Shown here piece by piece: positions 27,341 through 34,920 of a stretch of DNA of 64,000 nt. Made by a program: the position numbers and the translations under genes. Below the pieces are notes generated by a model. The model had not been told where the DNA came from, searched no databases, and saw only the letters and a list, made by a program, of their open reading frames with translations. Source of the stretch: an uncultured Clostridia bacterium (GTDB taxonomy: Bacteria > Bacillota > Clostridia > Oscillospirales > Ruminococcaceae); NCBI GenBank assembly GCA_947586185.1, contig CANPXN010000004.1, forward strand, positions 45,752 to 109,751, read 5' to 3'. Within the stretch, counting starts at the first letter, position 1; the number at the start of each line of letters is the position of its first letter.

Positions 27341-29083
27341 TTAATCGTAGTCATCTTCACCCTGTAAAGCATCGAAGCCAACTTCGCCTGTTCTTACCTT
27401 TACAACGTTTTCAACGTCAAATACGAAGATCTTACCGTCACCGATGTTACCGGTATAAAGAGCCTGCTTAACAGTATTTACAACAGTATCTACAGGAACC
27501 TTTGAAACTACAACCTCTACCTTTGTCTTAGGAAGGAGCTGAACCTCGTCACGCTCAACACCACGGTAGTAAACCTTCTGACCCTTCTGAGTACCATAGC
27601 CCATTACATTTGTAACAGTGATACCCTTTACGCCAATTGCGCTGAGAGAAGCCTTGAGTGTTTCAAGCTTTTCAGGCTTACAGATAATTGAAAGCTTTGT
27701 AAGCTTTGGACTTCCGTCTTCATGGATTACATTAGGAGCGACCTTAACCTCAACAGCCTGTGAAACAGGAACGACACCGGCTGTATTTACGCCTGCTGCA
27801 GCGCCCTGAGCCTGAATCTCCGTAACGCTTGAAGCCGAAGGCATAAAGTCTGCATAAGAGGACGGGAGGTTATGCTCTGTTGCGTCAAGACCGATGATCT
27901 CTTCTTCAGCAGAAGCTCTCAGACCGATCGTTGATTTGATAACAAGGAATGTAATAGTTATCATAACAGCTGTCCAAGCTCCTACTGTAAGGATACCGAC
28001 CACCTGTTTTCCAAGAAGCTCAAAACCGCCGCCGTAGAAAAGTCCTGTGAAAGGCTCGTCATATGAAGCGTTTTCAGGAGCTGTACCAGTTGCGAAAAGA
28101 CCTACTGCCAAAGTACCCCAGATACCGTTCATCATATGTACTGCAACAGCACCTACCGGGTCATCAATATGAAGCTTATGGTCAAGAAGCCATACGCCGA
28201 ACGGAACAAGAAGTCCTGAAACAATGCCGACTACAACAGCGCCGGTTGCGTCCATAACGTCACATCCGGCTGTAATGCCAACAAGTCCCGCCAGTGAAGC
28301 ATTAAGACACATTGAAACATCAGGCTTGCCGTATTTAAGCCATGTGAATATCATACAGACAAACGTTGCAACTGCCGGAGCGATCGTTGTTGTTACGAAA
28401 ATTGAGCCAAGACCGTCAACTGTTTTTGCTGCTGCGCCGTTAAATCCATACCAGCCGAACCAGAGAATAAAGCATCCGAGAGCGCCAAGAGTAAGCGAAT
28501 GTCCCGGAATAGCGTGAACCTTTTTGACCTTGCCATTTTTATCCTTGTCAAATTTACCGATACGAGGTCCTAAAATCTTAGCGCCTATGAGAGCTGAGAT
28601 ACCGCCTACCATGTGGATAGCGCATGAGCCTGCGAAATCGTGGAATCCCCACTGTGAAAGCCAGCCGTTACCCCAGATCCAGTGAGCTTCAATAGGATAA
28701 ATGAGAGCTGAAATCACGCCTGAGTAAATACAATATGAAATAAACTTTGTTCTTTCTGCCATAGCGCCTGATACGATCGTAGCAGCCGTTGCACAGAACA
28801 CAAGATTAAACACAAAATTTGACCAGTCAAAATTCTGGTAGTTAGTGATAATGTCAAGACCCGGCTTACCGATCAGTCCGGCACAATCCTCGCCAAGAAA
28901 CAAACCAAAACCAATCAAAATAAATACTACAGTACCAATACAGAAGTCCATGAGGTTCTTCATAATGATATTGCCGGCATTCTTCGCTCTGGTAAAGCCT
29001 GTTTCAACCATTGCAAATCCGCATTGCATAAAGAATACTAATGCAGCGCCGATTAAAAACCATACACTAAATGTTGCATCCAT
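27341..29083 (-). CDS. amt: Ammonium transporter fused to a PII (GlnK) regulatory domain
   Basis: About 580 residues. Residues 1-400 form the 11-helix Amt channel with the twin pore histidines in CAIHMVGG and VAVHMMNG. A linker of about 50 residues leads to a complete PII domain (about 460-570): LSIICKPEKLETLKASL, T-loop KVYYRGVERDEVQLLPK with the tyrosine position kept, and TGNIGDGKIFVFDV. In most bacteria GlnK is a separate protein that plugs Amt when nitrogen is plentiful. Here the plug is tethered. Start at 29083: GGAGG lies 9 nt upstream, whereas the frame's earlier starts do not fit. The leader carries an attenuator. Confidence 0.93.
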   Translation of the reverse strand: MDATFSVWFLIGAALVFFMQCGFAMVETGFTRAKNAGNIIMKNLMDFCIGTVVFILIGFGLFLGEDCAGLIGKPGLDIITNYQNFDWSNFVFNLVFCATAATIVSGAMAERTKFISYCIYSGVISALIYPIEAHWIWGNGWLSQWGFHDFAGSCAIHMVGGISALIGAKILGPRIGKFDKDKNGKVKKVHAIPGHSLTLGALGCFILWFGWYGFNGAAAKTVDGLGSIFVTTTIAPAVATFVCMIFTWLKYGKPDVSMCLNASLAGLVGITAGCDVMDATGAVVVGIVSGLLVPFGVWLLDHKLHIDDPVGAVAVHMMNGIWGTLAVGLFATGTAPENASYDEPFTGLFYGGGFELLGKQVVGILTVGAWTAVMITITFLVIKSTIGLRASAEEEIIGLDATEHNLPSSYADFMPSASSVTEIQAQGAAAGVNTAGVVPVSQAVEVKVAPNVIHEDGSPKLTKLSIICKPEKLETLKASLSAIGVKGITVTNVMGYGTQKGQKVYYRGVERDEVQLLPKTKVEVVVSKVPVDTVVNTVKQALYTGNIGDGKIFVFDVENVVKVRTGEVGFDALQGEDDYD

Positions 29084-29169
29084 TATAATCATCCTCCAAA
29101 TCATATGTAACAGCATATGAATTTTTTACTGGAATCTTCGGAACGGTACCTTTTTCCGAAAACCGTTTG

Positions 29170-29220
29170 TAAAATAAAAAAGTGCTGAAGATGAATTAAT
29201 CATCCTCAGCACCTTTGCTG
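29170..29220 (-). promoter_or_regulatory. amt leader attenuator with ANTAR-type hexaloop
   Basis: Minus-strand RNA. CAGC-AAAGGU-GCUG (29207-29220) is a 4-bp hairpin with a six-base loop, A at position 1 and G at position 4, as ANTAR proteins require. Its 3' arm is the start of a terminator stem GTGCTGA/TCAGCAC with further pairing (29182-29212) and a T-rich tail (29171-29181). The two folds exclude each other. Confidence 0.7.
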
Positions 29221-29231
29221 TCTATGCTATT

Positions 29232-29260
29232 AGTATATACCCATGCAGGAGATTTGTCAA
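29232..29260 (-). promoter_or_regulatory. Promoter of amt-PII
   Basis: On the minus strand TTGACA (29255-29260), 17-bp spacer, TATACT (29232-29237). Predicted start near 29225, about five bases before the hexaloop hairpin. Confidence 0.75.
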
Positions 29261-29400
29261 TACTTTTTTTGAAAAATTTTTCATATTATTTTTTATAAGA
29301 AAAATTACGGCCTTTTTTTATTATATATGTATCCTTGCATTAAAAAAATAAGAAAAAAAGTTTTTATAGTGATTTTTCTTTATTTTTTTAGAAAAACCTA

Positions 29401-29429
29401 TTGACAAAAATAAAAAAATATAGTATATT
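29401..29429 (+). promoter_or_regulatory. Promoter of the glutamate synthase operon
   Basis: TTGACA (29401-29406), 17-bp spacer, TATATT (29424-29429). Transcription should begin near 29436, just before the hexaloop hairpin. Confidence 0.75.
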
Positions 29430-29438
29430 AAATTTGCG

Positions 29439-29501
29439 GAACAAAGGTGTTCGTGAGACTTGCAGGTTTACTGCAAGCCTCACGGGCACCTTTATATTTT
29501 T
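29439..29501 (+). promoter_or_regulatory. Glutamate synthase leader attenuator with the same hexaloop
   Basis: GAAC-AAAGGU-GUUC (29439-29452) gives the same AAAGGU hexaloop as in the amt leader. The bases AAAGGTG (29443-29449) alternatively pair with CACCTTT (29487-29493), as part of a long stem that also contains GTGAG/CTCAC and CTTGCAG/CTGCAAG, followed by a T-rich tail to 29501. Antiterminator and terminator are mutually exclusive. Confidence 0.7.
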
Positions 29502-29536
29502 ATACAGTATTTTCACTGTGGCAAGGAGGAAACATT

Positions 29537-30628
29537 ATGTTAAAAGAAGGAGAAATAAGAATCCCTTCCGGATGCGCTATTTCCGGTATATTTTCAAAAT
29601 CCGGAAAGCCGCTGAGCGGTCGCTCCATTATTGATTCTATTGCAACGATGCATGACAGATCAAACGGACTTGGAGGCGGATTTGCAGGCTATGGTATTTA
29701 TCCGCAGTATAAGGACGCATATGCATTCCATATCTTTTATGACAATACGGAATCAAGGCTTCAGTGCGAAAAATTCCTTGACGCACACTTTGATGTGATC
29801 AACCTTTCAAAAATCCCTACAAAAAAGGTTGCTTCAATTACAAACGAACCTATTATTATGAGATATTTCGTAAATCCGCTTCACAACAAGCTCAAAGAAA
29901 GCCAGCTTGACGAGGACGAGTTCACAGTTCAGTGTGTTATCAAGGTCAACACCACTATAGATGGAGCATACGTATTTTCAAGCGGCAAAAACATGGGCGT
30001 TTTCAAAGCCGTTGGTTATCCTGAGGATGTGGGCGAATTTTACAGACTGGATGAATATGAGGGCTACTGCTGGACCGCTCATGGAAGATATCCTACAAAT
30101 ACTCCGGGCTGGTGGGGAGGCGCTCACCCGTTTGCAATGCTTGATTATTCAATAGTTCACAACGGAGAGATCTCATCCTATGACGCAAACAGAAGATTTG
30201 TTGAAATGTTCGGCTATAAATGTACGCTTCTTACTGATACAGAAGTAATTACATATATTATAGATTATCTCCACAGAAAGCAGAAGCTTACGCTCACAGA
30301 AGTTGCTGAAGTAATTGCCGCTCCTTTCTGGGATACTATAAATTCAAAATCTGAAGAGGATAAAAAGCGTCTTACTTATTTAAGAAACGCTTTTTCAAGT
30401 CTTCTTATTACCGGTCCTTTCTCGATCCTGCTGGGATACGACGGCGGACTTATGGCTCTTAACGACCGCTTAAAGCTCCGTTCAATGGTAGTGGGTGAAA
30501 AGGACGATATGGTTTACATCGCAAGCGAAGAATGCGCAATCAGGGTTATTGAACCGAATCTTGACAAGCTCTGGTCGCCAAAGGGCGGAGAGCCTGTTAT
30601 TGTTACACTTGAGGAGGGGCTCAGATAA
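29537..30628 (+). CDS. Glutamate synthase, glutamine amidotransferase domain protein
   Basis: 363 residues, the class II (Ntn-type) glutaminase that releases ammonia from glutamine for glutamate synthase. In large GltB proteins this is the N-terminal domain. Here it is a free-standing archaeal-type subunit. Cys13 in SGCAISGIFS is the likely nucleophile after processing. HDRSNGLGGGFAGYGIYP and GRYPTNTPGWWGGAHPF are family blocks. Start at the ATG 29537 behind GCAAGGAGG. The frame's earlier start lies inside the terminator stem. Stop and next start overlap by one base. Confidence 0.88.
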   Translation: MLKEGEIRIPSGCAISGIFSKSGKPLSGRSIIDSIATMHDRSNGLGGGFAGYGIYPQYKDAYAFHIFYDNTESRLQCEKFLDAHFDVINLSKIPTKKVASITNEPIIMRYFVNPLHNKLKESQLDEDEFTVQCVIKVNTTIDGAYVFSSGKNMGVFKAVGYPEDVGEFYRLDEYEGYCWTAHGRYPTNTPGWWGGAHPFAMLDYSIVHNGEISSYDANRRFVEMFGYKCTLLTDTEVITYIIDYLHRKQKLTLTEVAEVIAAPFWDTINSKSEEDKKRLTYLRNAFSSLLITGPFSILLGYDGGLMALNDRLKLRSMVVGEKDDMVYIASEECAIRVIEPNLDKLWSPKGGEPVIVTLEEGLR

Positions 30629-32133
30629 TGGCTATAAATTACTCGATTCCGGAATTTGAAATAGTCCGCAATACGGACAGATGTATCGGATGCCGTGCAT
30701 GCGAAAGACAATGTGCCAACGAAGTTCACTACTACGACCCGGATCTTGGCAAGATGATGGCTGATGATACTAAATGCGTTAACTGTCACAGATGCGTTTC
30801 AATCTGTCCGACAAGAGCGCTTAAAATAGTTAAAAATAACGATACTTTACGTGAAAATGCTAACTGGACAAGTGAAAATATCCTTGAAATATATAAGCAG
30901 GCTGCAACAGGAGGTGTGCTTCTTTCATCAATGGGAAATCCTAAGCCGCTTCCGGTTTACTGGGATAAAATTCTCATCAATGCTTCACAGGTAACAAATC
31001 CTCCGATTGATCCGCTCAGAGAGCCTATGGAAACAAAGACTTTCCTTGGCAAAAAGCCGGAAAAAATCGAGCGTGACAAGGATGGAAAAATAGTAAACAA
31101 CCTTTCAAGCCAGCTGGAGCTTCAGGTTCCTATTATGTTTTCAGCTATGTCCTTCGGCTCTATCAGTAAAAATGCCCATGAAAGCCTTGCAAGAGCTGCA
31201 AGCGAGCTTGGTACATATTATAATACAGGCGAGGGCGGACTGCACAAGGACTTTTATCAGTACGGTCCTAACACAATCGTACAGGTAGCGTCAGGTCGTT
31301 TCGGCGTACATAAGGAATATCTCGAAGCCGGTGCTGCCATTGAAATAAAAATGGGACAGGGCGCTAAGCCGGGTATCGGCGGACATCTTCCGGGAACAAA
31401 ATCCATAGGAGAGGTCGCAAGCACAAGAATGATCCCAGAAGGCTCTGACGCTATCTCCCCTGCTCCTCACCATGACATCTATTCTATCGAGGATTTAAGA
31501 CAGCTTGTATACTCCCTAAAGGAAGCTACTGAATACAAAAAACCGATCATTGTAAAAATCGCCGCAGTACATAACGTTGCAGCGATCGCATCAGGTATTG
31601 CAAGAGGCGGCGCTGATATTATCGCTATTGACGGTTTCAGAGGCGGTACCGGCGCAGCTCCTACAAGGATCAGGGACAATGTGGGCATTCCTATCGAGCT
31701 TGCCCTTGCAAGCGTTGACGAACGTCTGAGACAGGAGGGAATCCGTGGACAGGTTTCAATAGTCGTAGGCGGAAGCATCAGAAATTCAGCAGACGTAGTT
31801 AAGGCTATCGCACTTGGAGCTGACGCTGTTTATATCGGTTCTGCCGCTTGTATCGCTATGGGCTGCCACCAGTGCAGAAGCTGCCACATGGCAAAATGCA
31901 ACTGGGGTATCGCTACCCAGCGTCCTGACCTTGTAAAAAGACTTAATCCTGACATTGCTTCAAAGAACCTCGTAAACCTTGTAAGCGCATGGAACCATGA
32001 GATCAAGGAAATTATGGGAGGTATGGGCATCAACTCGATCGAAAGCCTTAAAGGCAACAGGCTCATGCTAAGAGGCGTAGGCCTCACCCAGAAGGAGCTT
32101 GATATCCTCGGCATCAAGCATGCAGGCGAGTAA
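30628..32133 (+). CDS. Glutamate synthase, ferredoxin plus FMN-binding domain protein
   Basis: 501 residues. Residues about 15-75 hold two 4Fe-4S motifs (CIGCRACERQC and CVNCHRCVSICP). The rest is the TIM-barrel FMN domain where 2-oxoglutarate and ammonia become glutamate: GEGGLHKDFYQYGPNTI, MGQGAKPGIGGHLPG, FRGGTGAAP and the cysteine-rich CHQCRSCHMAKC near residue 415, which binds the 3Fe-4S centre. Translationally coupled to the amidotransferase gene. Core catalytic subunit of the split enzyme. Confidence 0.93.
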   Translation: MAINYSIPEFEIVRNTDRCIGCRACERQCANEVHYYDPDLGKMMADDTKCVNCHRCVSICPTRALKIVKNNDTLRENANWTSENILEIYKQAATGGVLLSSMGNPKPLPVYWDKILINASQVTNPPIDPLREPMETKTFLGKKPEKIERDKDGKIVNNLSSQLELQVPIMFSAMSFGSISKNAHESLARAASELGTYYNTGEGGLHKDFYQYGPNTIVQVASGRFGVHKEYLEAGAAIEIKMGQGAKPGIGGHLPGTKSIGEVASTRMIPEGSDAISPAPHHDIYSIEDLRQLVYSLKEATEYKKPIIVKIAAVHNVAAIASGIARGGADIIAIDGFRGGTGAAPTRIRDNVGIPIELALASVDERLRQEGIRGQVSIVVGGSIRNSADVVKAIALGADAVYIGSAACIAMGCHQCRSCHMAKCNWGIATQRPDLVKRLNPDIASKNLVNLVSAWNHEIKEIMGGMGINSIESLKGNRLMLRGVGLTQKELDILGIKHAGE

Positions 32134-32173
32134 ATATACTAAAGTTATTCTCATGAATCAAAGGAGTAATGTT

Positions 32174-32623
32174 ATGAAGCGTATTTATGTTAACGAACAG
32201 TGGTGTCTTGGCTGCCACCTCTGTGAATATAACTGTGCATTTGCCAATACAAACTCTGAAAATAAATGCAGGGAAAACGATATGGCAAAGGCTCTTAAAA
32301 ACAAAGTCATAAATCCAAGGATAAGGATCGAAGAAAAGGACGATATTCACTTTGCCGTATCCTGCCGCCACTGCGAAGATCCTCTTTGCGTAAAGGGCTG
32401 TATCGCTGGAGCGCTGAGCATTGTGGACGGAGTAATAAACATAGATCAGGACAAATGCGTCGGCTGCTATACATGTATTCTGTCATGTCCTTACGGCGCC
32501 ATCATGCCGGCGGATTCAGGAAGCGTAATACAGAAATGTGAGCTGTGTACCAAAAATTCCTGCGGAGAACCGGCATGCGTCAAGGGATGTCCTAACAACG
32601 CAATTGTATTTGAAGAAAGATAA
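32174..32623 (+). CDS. 4Fe-4S ferredoxin subunit, four-cluster type
   Basis: 149 residues, electron-transfer protein resembling HycB/DmsB iron-sulfur subunits. Four cysteine groups are visible: CLGCHLCEYNC, CRHCEDPLCVKGC, CVGCYTCILSCP and CELCTKN...CVKGCP. It probably passes electrons from the FAD subunit to the glutamate synthase core. The frame begins 25 codons earlier, but AAAGGAG before the ATG at 32174 fixes the start. 40-bp gap after the FMN subunit. Confidence 0.88.
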   Translation: MKRIYVNEQWCLGCHLCEYNCAFANTNSENKCRENDMAKALKNKVINPRIRIEEKDDIHFAVSCRHCEDPLCVKGCIAGALSIVDGVINIDQDKCVGCYTCILSCPYGAIMPADSGSVIQKCELCTKNSCGEPACVKGCPNNAIVFEER

Positions 32624-32643
32624 CGGAAAGGTGTGATACATAA

Positions 32644-33873
32644 ATGAACTACGTAATTATCGGCAACTCAGCCGCAGCAGTAGGCTGCATAGAGGGTATC
32701 AGAAGGTTTGATAAGGAAAATCCGATTACAGTCGTTTCAGATGAAAAATATCATACCTATTCACGTCCGCTTATATCCTACCTTCTGTACGGCAAGACGG
32801 ACGAAGAAAGAATGAAATACCGTCCGGACAGCTTTTATAAGGACAATAATGTAAATACCGTCCTCGGCAAAAAAGCTGTAAGCATTAATAAAGAAGAAAA
32901 GGAAGTAGTCCTTGAGGATAATACCAAGATCAAATATGACAGACTTCTTGTGGCAACAGGCTCAAGACCTTTCGTTCCGCCTATGGAGGGACTTGACAAG
33001 GTAAAGAAAAAGTTCACCTTTATGACTCTCGATGACGCTAAGGGTCTTGAAAGCGCAATAAGCTCCAAATCAAACGTTCTTGTTATCGGTGCAGGACTTA
33101 TCGGACTTAAATGCGTTGAGGGTATTCTCGACAAGGTAAAAAGCGTTACAGTGGTCGATCTTGCAGAGAGAATACTTCCGTCAATCCTTGATGAAAAAGG
33201 TTCAGCCCTTGTTCAGAGGCATATTGAGGAAAAGGGCGTTAAATTCATTCTGGGAACAAGCGCCGCTAAACTTACCGCAAACAGCGCTGAGCTTAAAAAC
33301 GGCGAAAAAGTTGACTTTGACGTATTGGTCGTAGCTGTAGGCGTAAGACCTAACAAAGAGCTTATTAAGGATGCCGGAGGAGAAGTCAGAAAGGGCATAG
33401 TTACAAATGAGTTCTGCAAGACCTCACTCCCACATGTGTATGCCGCAGGCGACTGTACAGAAAGCTATGATACAGTAACAGGCGAAAACCGCATACTTGC
33501 ACTGCTGCCTAATGCCTATATGCAGGGCGAAACAGCAGGATATCATATGACCGGCAGCGAAAAGCCTTACGACAAAGCAATTGCTATGAATGCGATCGGC
33601 TTCTTCGGATATCATGTTATAACCGCAGGCAGCTACGACGGTGAAGAGATCGTAACAGAGGACGGAGAAAATTATAAAAAGCTTGTTGTAAAGGACAATC
33701 TCCTTAAAGGCTATATTATGATAGGCGATGTAGCAAGAGCAGGTATCTATACAAAGCTCATTCGTGAAAAAATCCCTCTTGATTCAATTGATTTTGAGCT
33801 TATAAAAGAAAAGCCTCAGCTCATGGCGTTCAGCCGTGCCGACAGAGAACAACAGCTTGGAGGTGCACACTAA
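32644..33873 (+). CDS. FAD/NAD(P)-dependent oxidoreductase of the glutamate synthase operon
   Basis: 409 residues with two Rossmann folds: FAD-binding N-terminus VIIGNSAAAVGCIEGIR, NAD-binding VLVIGAGLIGLKCVEGI (about 137-153) and the second FAD block VYAAGDCTE (about 265-273). It is of the NADH oxidase/rubredoxin reductase type and lacks the CxxxxC disulfide of the thioredoxin group. In the operon it most likely feeds reducing equivalents through the ferredoxin subunit, replacing the GltD subunit. Downstream gene overlaps by one base. Confidence 0.88.
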   Translation: MNYVIIGNSAAAVGCIEGIRRFDKENPITVVSDEKYHTYSRPLISYLLYGKTDEERMKYRPDSFYKDNNVNTVLGKKAVSINKEEKEVVLEDNTKIKYDRLLVATGSRPFVPPMEGLDKVKKKFTFMTLDDAKGLESAISSKSNVLVIGAGLIGLKCVEGILDKVKSVTVVDLAERILPSILDEKGSALVQRHIEEKGVKFILGTSAAKLTANSAELKNGEKVDFDVLVVAVGVRPNKELIKDAGGEVRKGIVTNEFCKTSLPHVYAAGDCTESYDTVTGENRILALLPNAYMQGETAGYHMTGSEKPYDKAIAMNAIGFFGYHVITAGSYDGEEIVTEDGENYKKLVVKDNLLKGYIMIGDVARAGIYTKLIREKIPLDSIDFELIKEKPQLMAFSRADREQQLGGAH

Positions 33874-34598
33874 TGAAAATTACTGCAAATCTTATGCATT
33901 TTAAGGAACTGAATGAAAAGGTCAGAAATACTCCGGAAAAATCAGTCGAGATCGACAACTGCATCGGTCAGCGGTACATTGCAAGCGGACTCTCAAACAA
34001 GGATATCATTATCAACGGCACTCCGGGTAACGCTCTTGGAGCATACCTGAACGGCGCAAATATTACCGTTTACGGAAACGCTCAGGATGCAACCGGCGAT
34101 ACCATGAACGACGGCTCGATCACGATCCACGGCTCTTCGGGAGACGCTACCGGATATGCTATGAGAGGCGGAAAAATTTTCGTCCGTGACAACGCCGGAT
34201 ACAGAGCGGGTATTCACATGAAAGCCTATAAGGAAAAAATCCCTAAGCTTGTTATCGGCGGCGCAGCCGGAAGCTTCCTCGGAGAATATCAGGCAGGAGG
34301 CGTGATCGTTGTACTGGGTATCAACAACACTACCGGTAAAGCTCCTGTGGGAAGATTCTGCGGAACAGGAATGCACGGTGGAAAAATCTATATCCGCTCA
34401 GAAAACGAGCCTGAAAATCTTCCGGCGCAGGTTGCTGTCAGGAAGGCAGAATCAGAGGATATGAATGAAATTGAAGACTTGCTGAAGGAATACTGCGATA
34501 ACTTTAACTACGATCCTGCAAAAATTATCAATAAGACCTTTTATGTGCTGACTCCTAATACAAAAAATCCGTATAAAAGACTTTATACAAATAATTAA
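33873..34598 (+). CDS. Glutamate synthase GXGXG (alpha-subunit C-terminal) domain protein
   Basis: 241 residues, mostly a right-handed beta-helix made of repeated G-x-x-G-x-x-x-G turns (TPGNALGAYLNGANITVYGN, SSGDATGYAMRGG, GAAGSFLGEYQAGGVIVVLG). In GltB this structural domain packs against the FMN barrel. Here it is the last gene of the five-gene operon, overlapping the oxidoreductase stop. It completes the set of glutamate synthase domains on separate polypeptides. Confidence 0.9.
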   Translation: MKITANLMHFKELNEKVRNTPEKSVEIDNCIGQRYIASGLSNKDIIINGTPGNALGAYLNGANITVYGNAQDATGDTMNDGSITIHGSSGDATGYAMRGGKIFVRDNAGYRAGIHMKAYKEKIPKLVIGGAAGSFLGEYQAGGVIVVLGINNTTGKAPVGRFCGTGMHGGKIYIRSENEPENLPAQVAVRKAESEDMNEIEDLLKEYCDNFNYDPAKIINKTFYVLTPNTKNPYKRLYTNN

Positions 34599-34604
34599 AG
34601 CTTT

Positions 34605-34655
34605 ACATCAAGCATAAAATATAGTATAATGAGGGGTAGAGTTCTGCCCCTTTTT
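34605..34655 (+). terminator. Operon terminator overlapping a promoter-like sequence
   Basis: GGGGTAG/CTGCCCC (34633-34650) followed by TTTTTGTT ends the glutamate synthase operon. Immediately before it TTTACA, a 17-bp spacer and TATAAT (34625-34630) look like a promoter. A transcript from that promoter would start inside the 5' arm and so escape the hairpin, which would let glnA be transcribed separately. Confidence 0.65.
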
Positions 34656-34669
34656 GTTGTAGACTATTA

Positions 34670-34845
34670 AAGGCAACACCGCACAAAGACCGCCTGACGG
34701 CTTTGCACCGAATCTGCTTGCGCTTTTCCCGTAATCTTTCACAAAAGCTCCTTGACATACGCCAGTATGTCTGCGTCACTTTTGTACAATCTTACGGAAA
34801 AATCGACTGCGCATCTCCGGCACAATCTCTGTGCGGTATTGCCTT
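34670..34845. mobile_element. 176-bp MITE-like element, copy 2
   Basis: Same length and termini (AAGGCAACACCGCAC ... GCGGTATTGCCTT) as 12744-12919, with TTA outside both ends. It is inserted between the putative glnA promoter and the pseudoknot leader, so it is part of the glnA untranslated region if that promoter is used. Confidence 0.8.
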
Positions 34846-34858
34846 AAAATAAATTCTG

Positions 34859-34914
34859 CTTTCCGCATACTCAGCCGAAATGCGGAAAGTAAAATTTTAC
34901 GGCTGAGAATGGAG
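34859..34914 (+). ncRNA. H-type pseudoknot in the glnA leader, candidate riboswitch
   Basis: Stem 1 is CTTTCCGCAT (34859-34868) with ATGCGGAAAG (34880-34889), perfect 10 bp. Its 11-base loop contains CTCAGCCG (34870-34877), which pairs exactly with CGGCTGAG (34900-34907) downstream. An A/T-only 10-nt linker joins the two. The second strand abuts AATGGAG, the ribosome binding site of glnA. The same design occurs before purL. No T tract, so control would be translational. Confidence 0.65.
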
Positions 34915-34920
34915 CTTATT

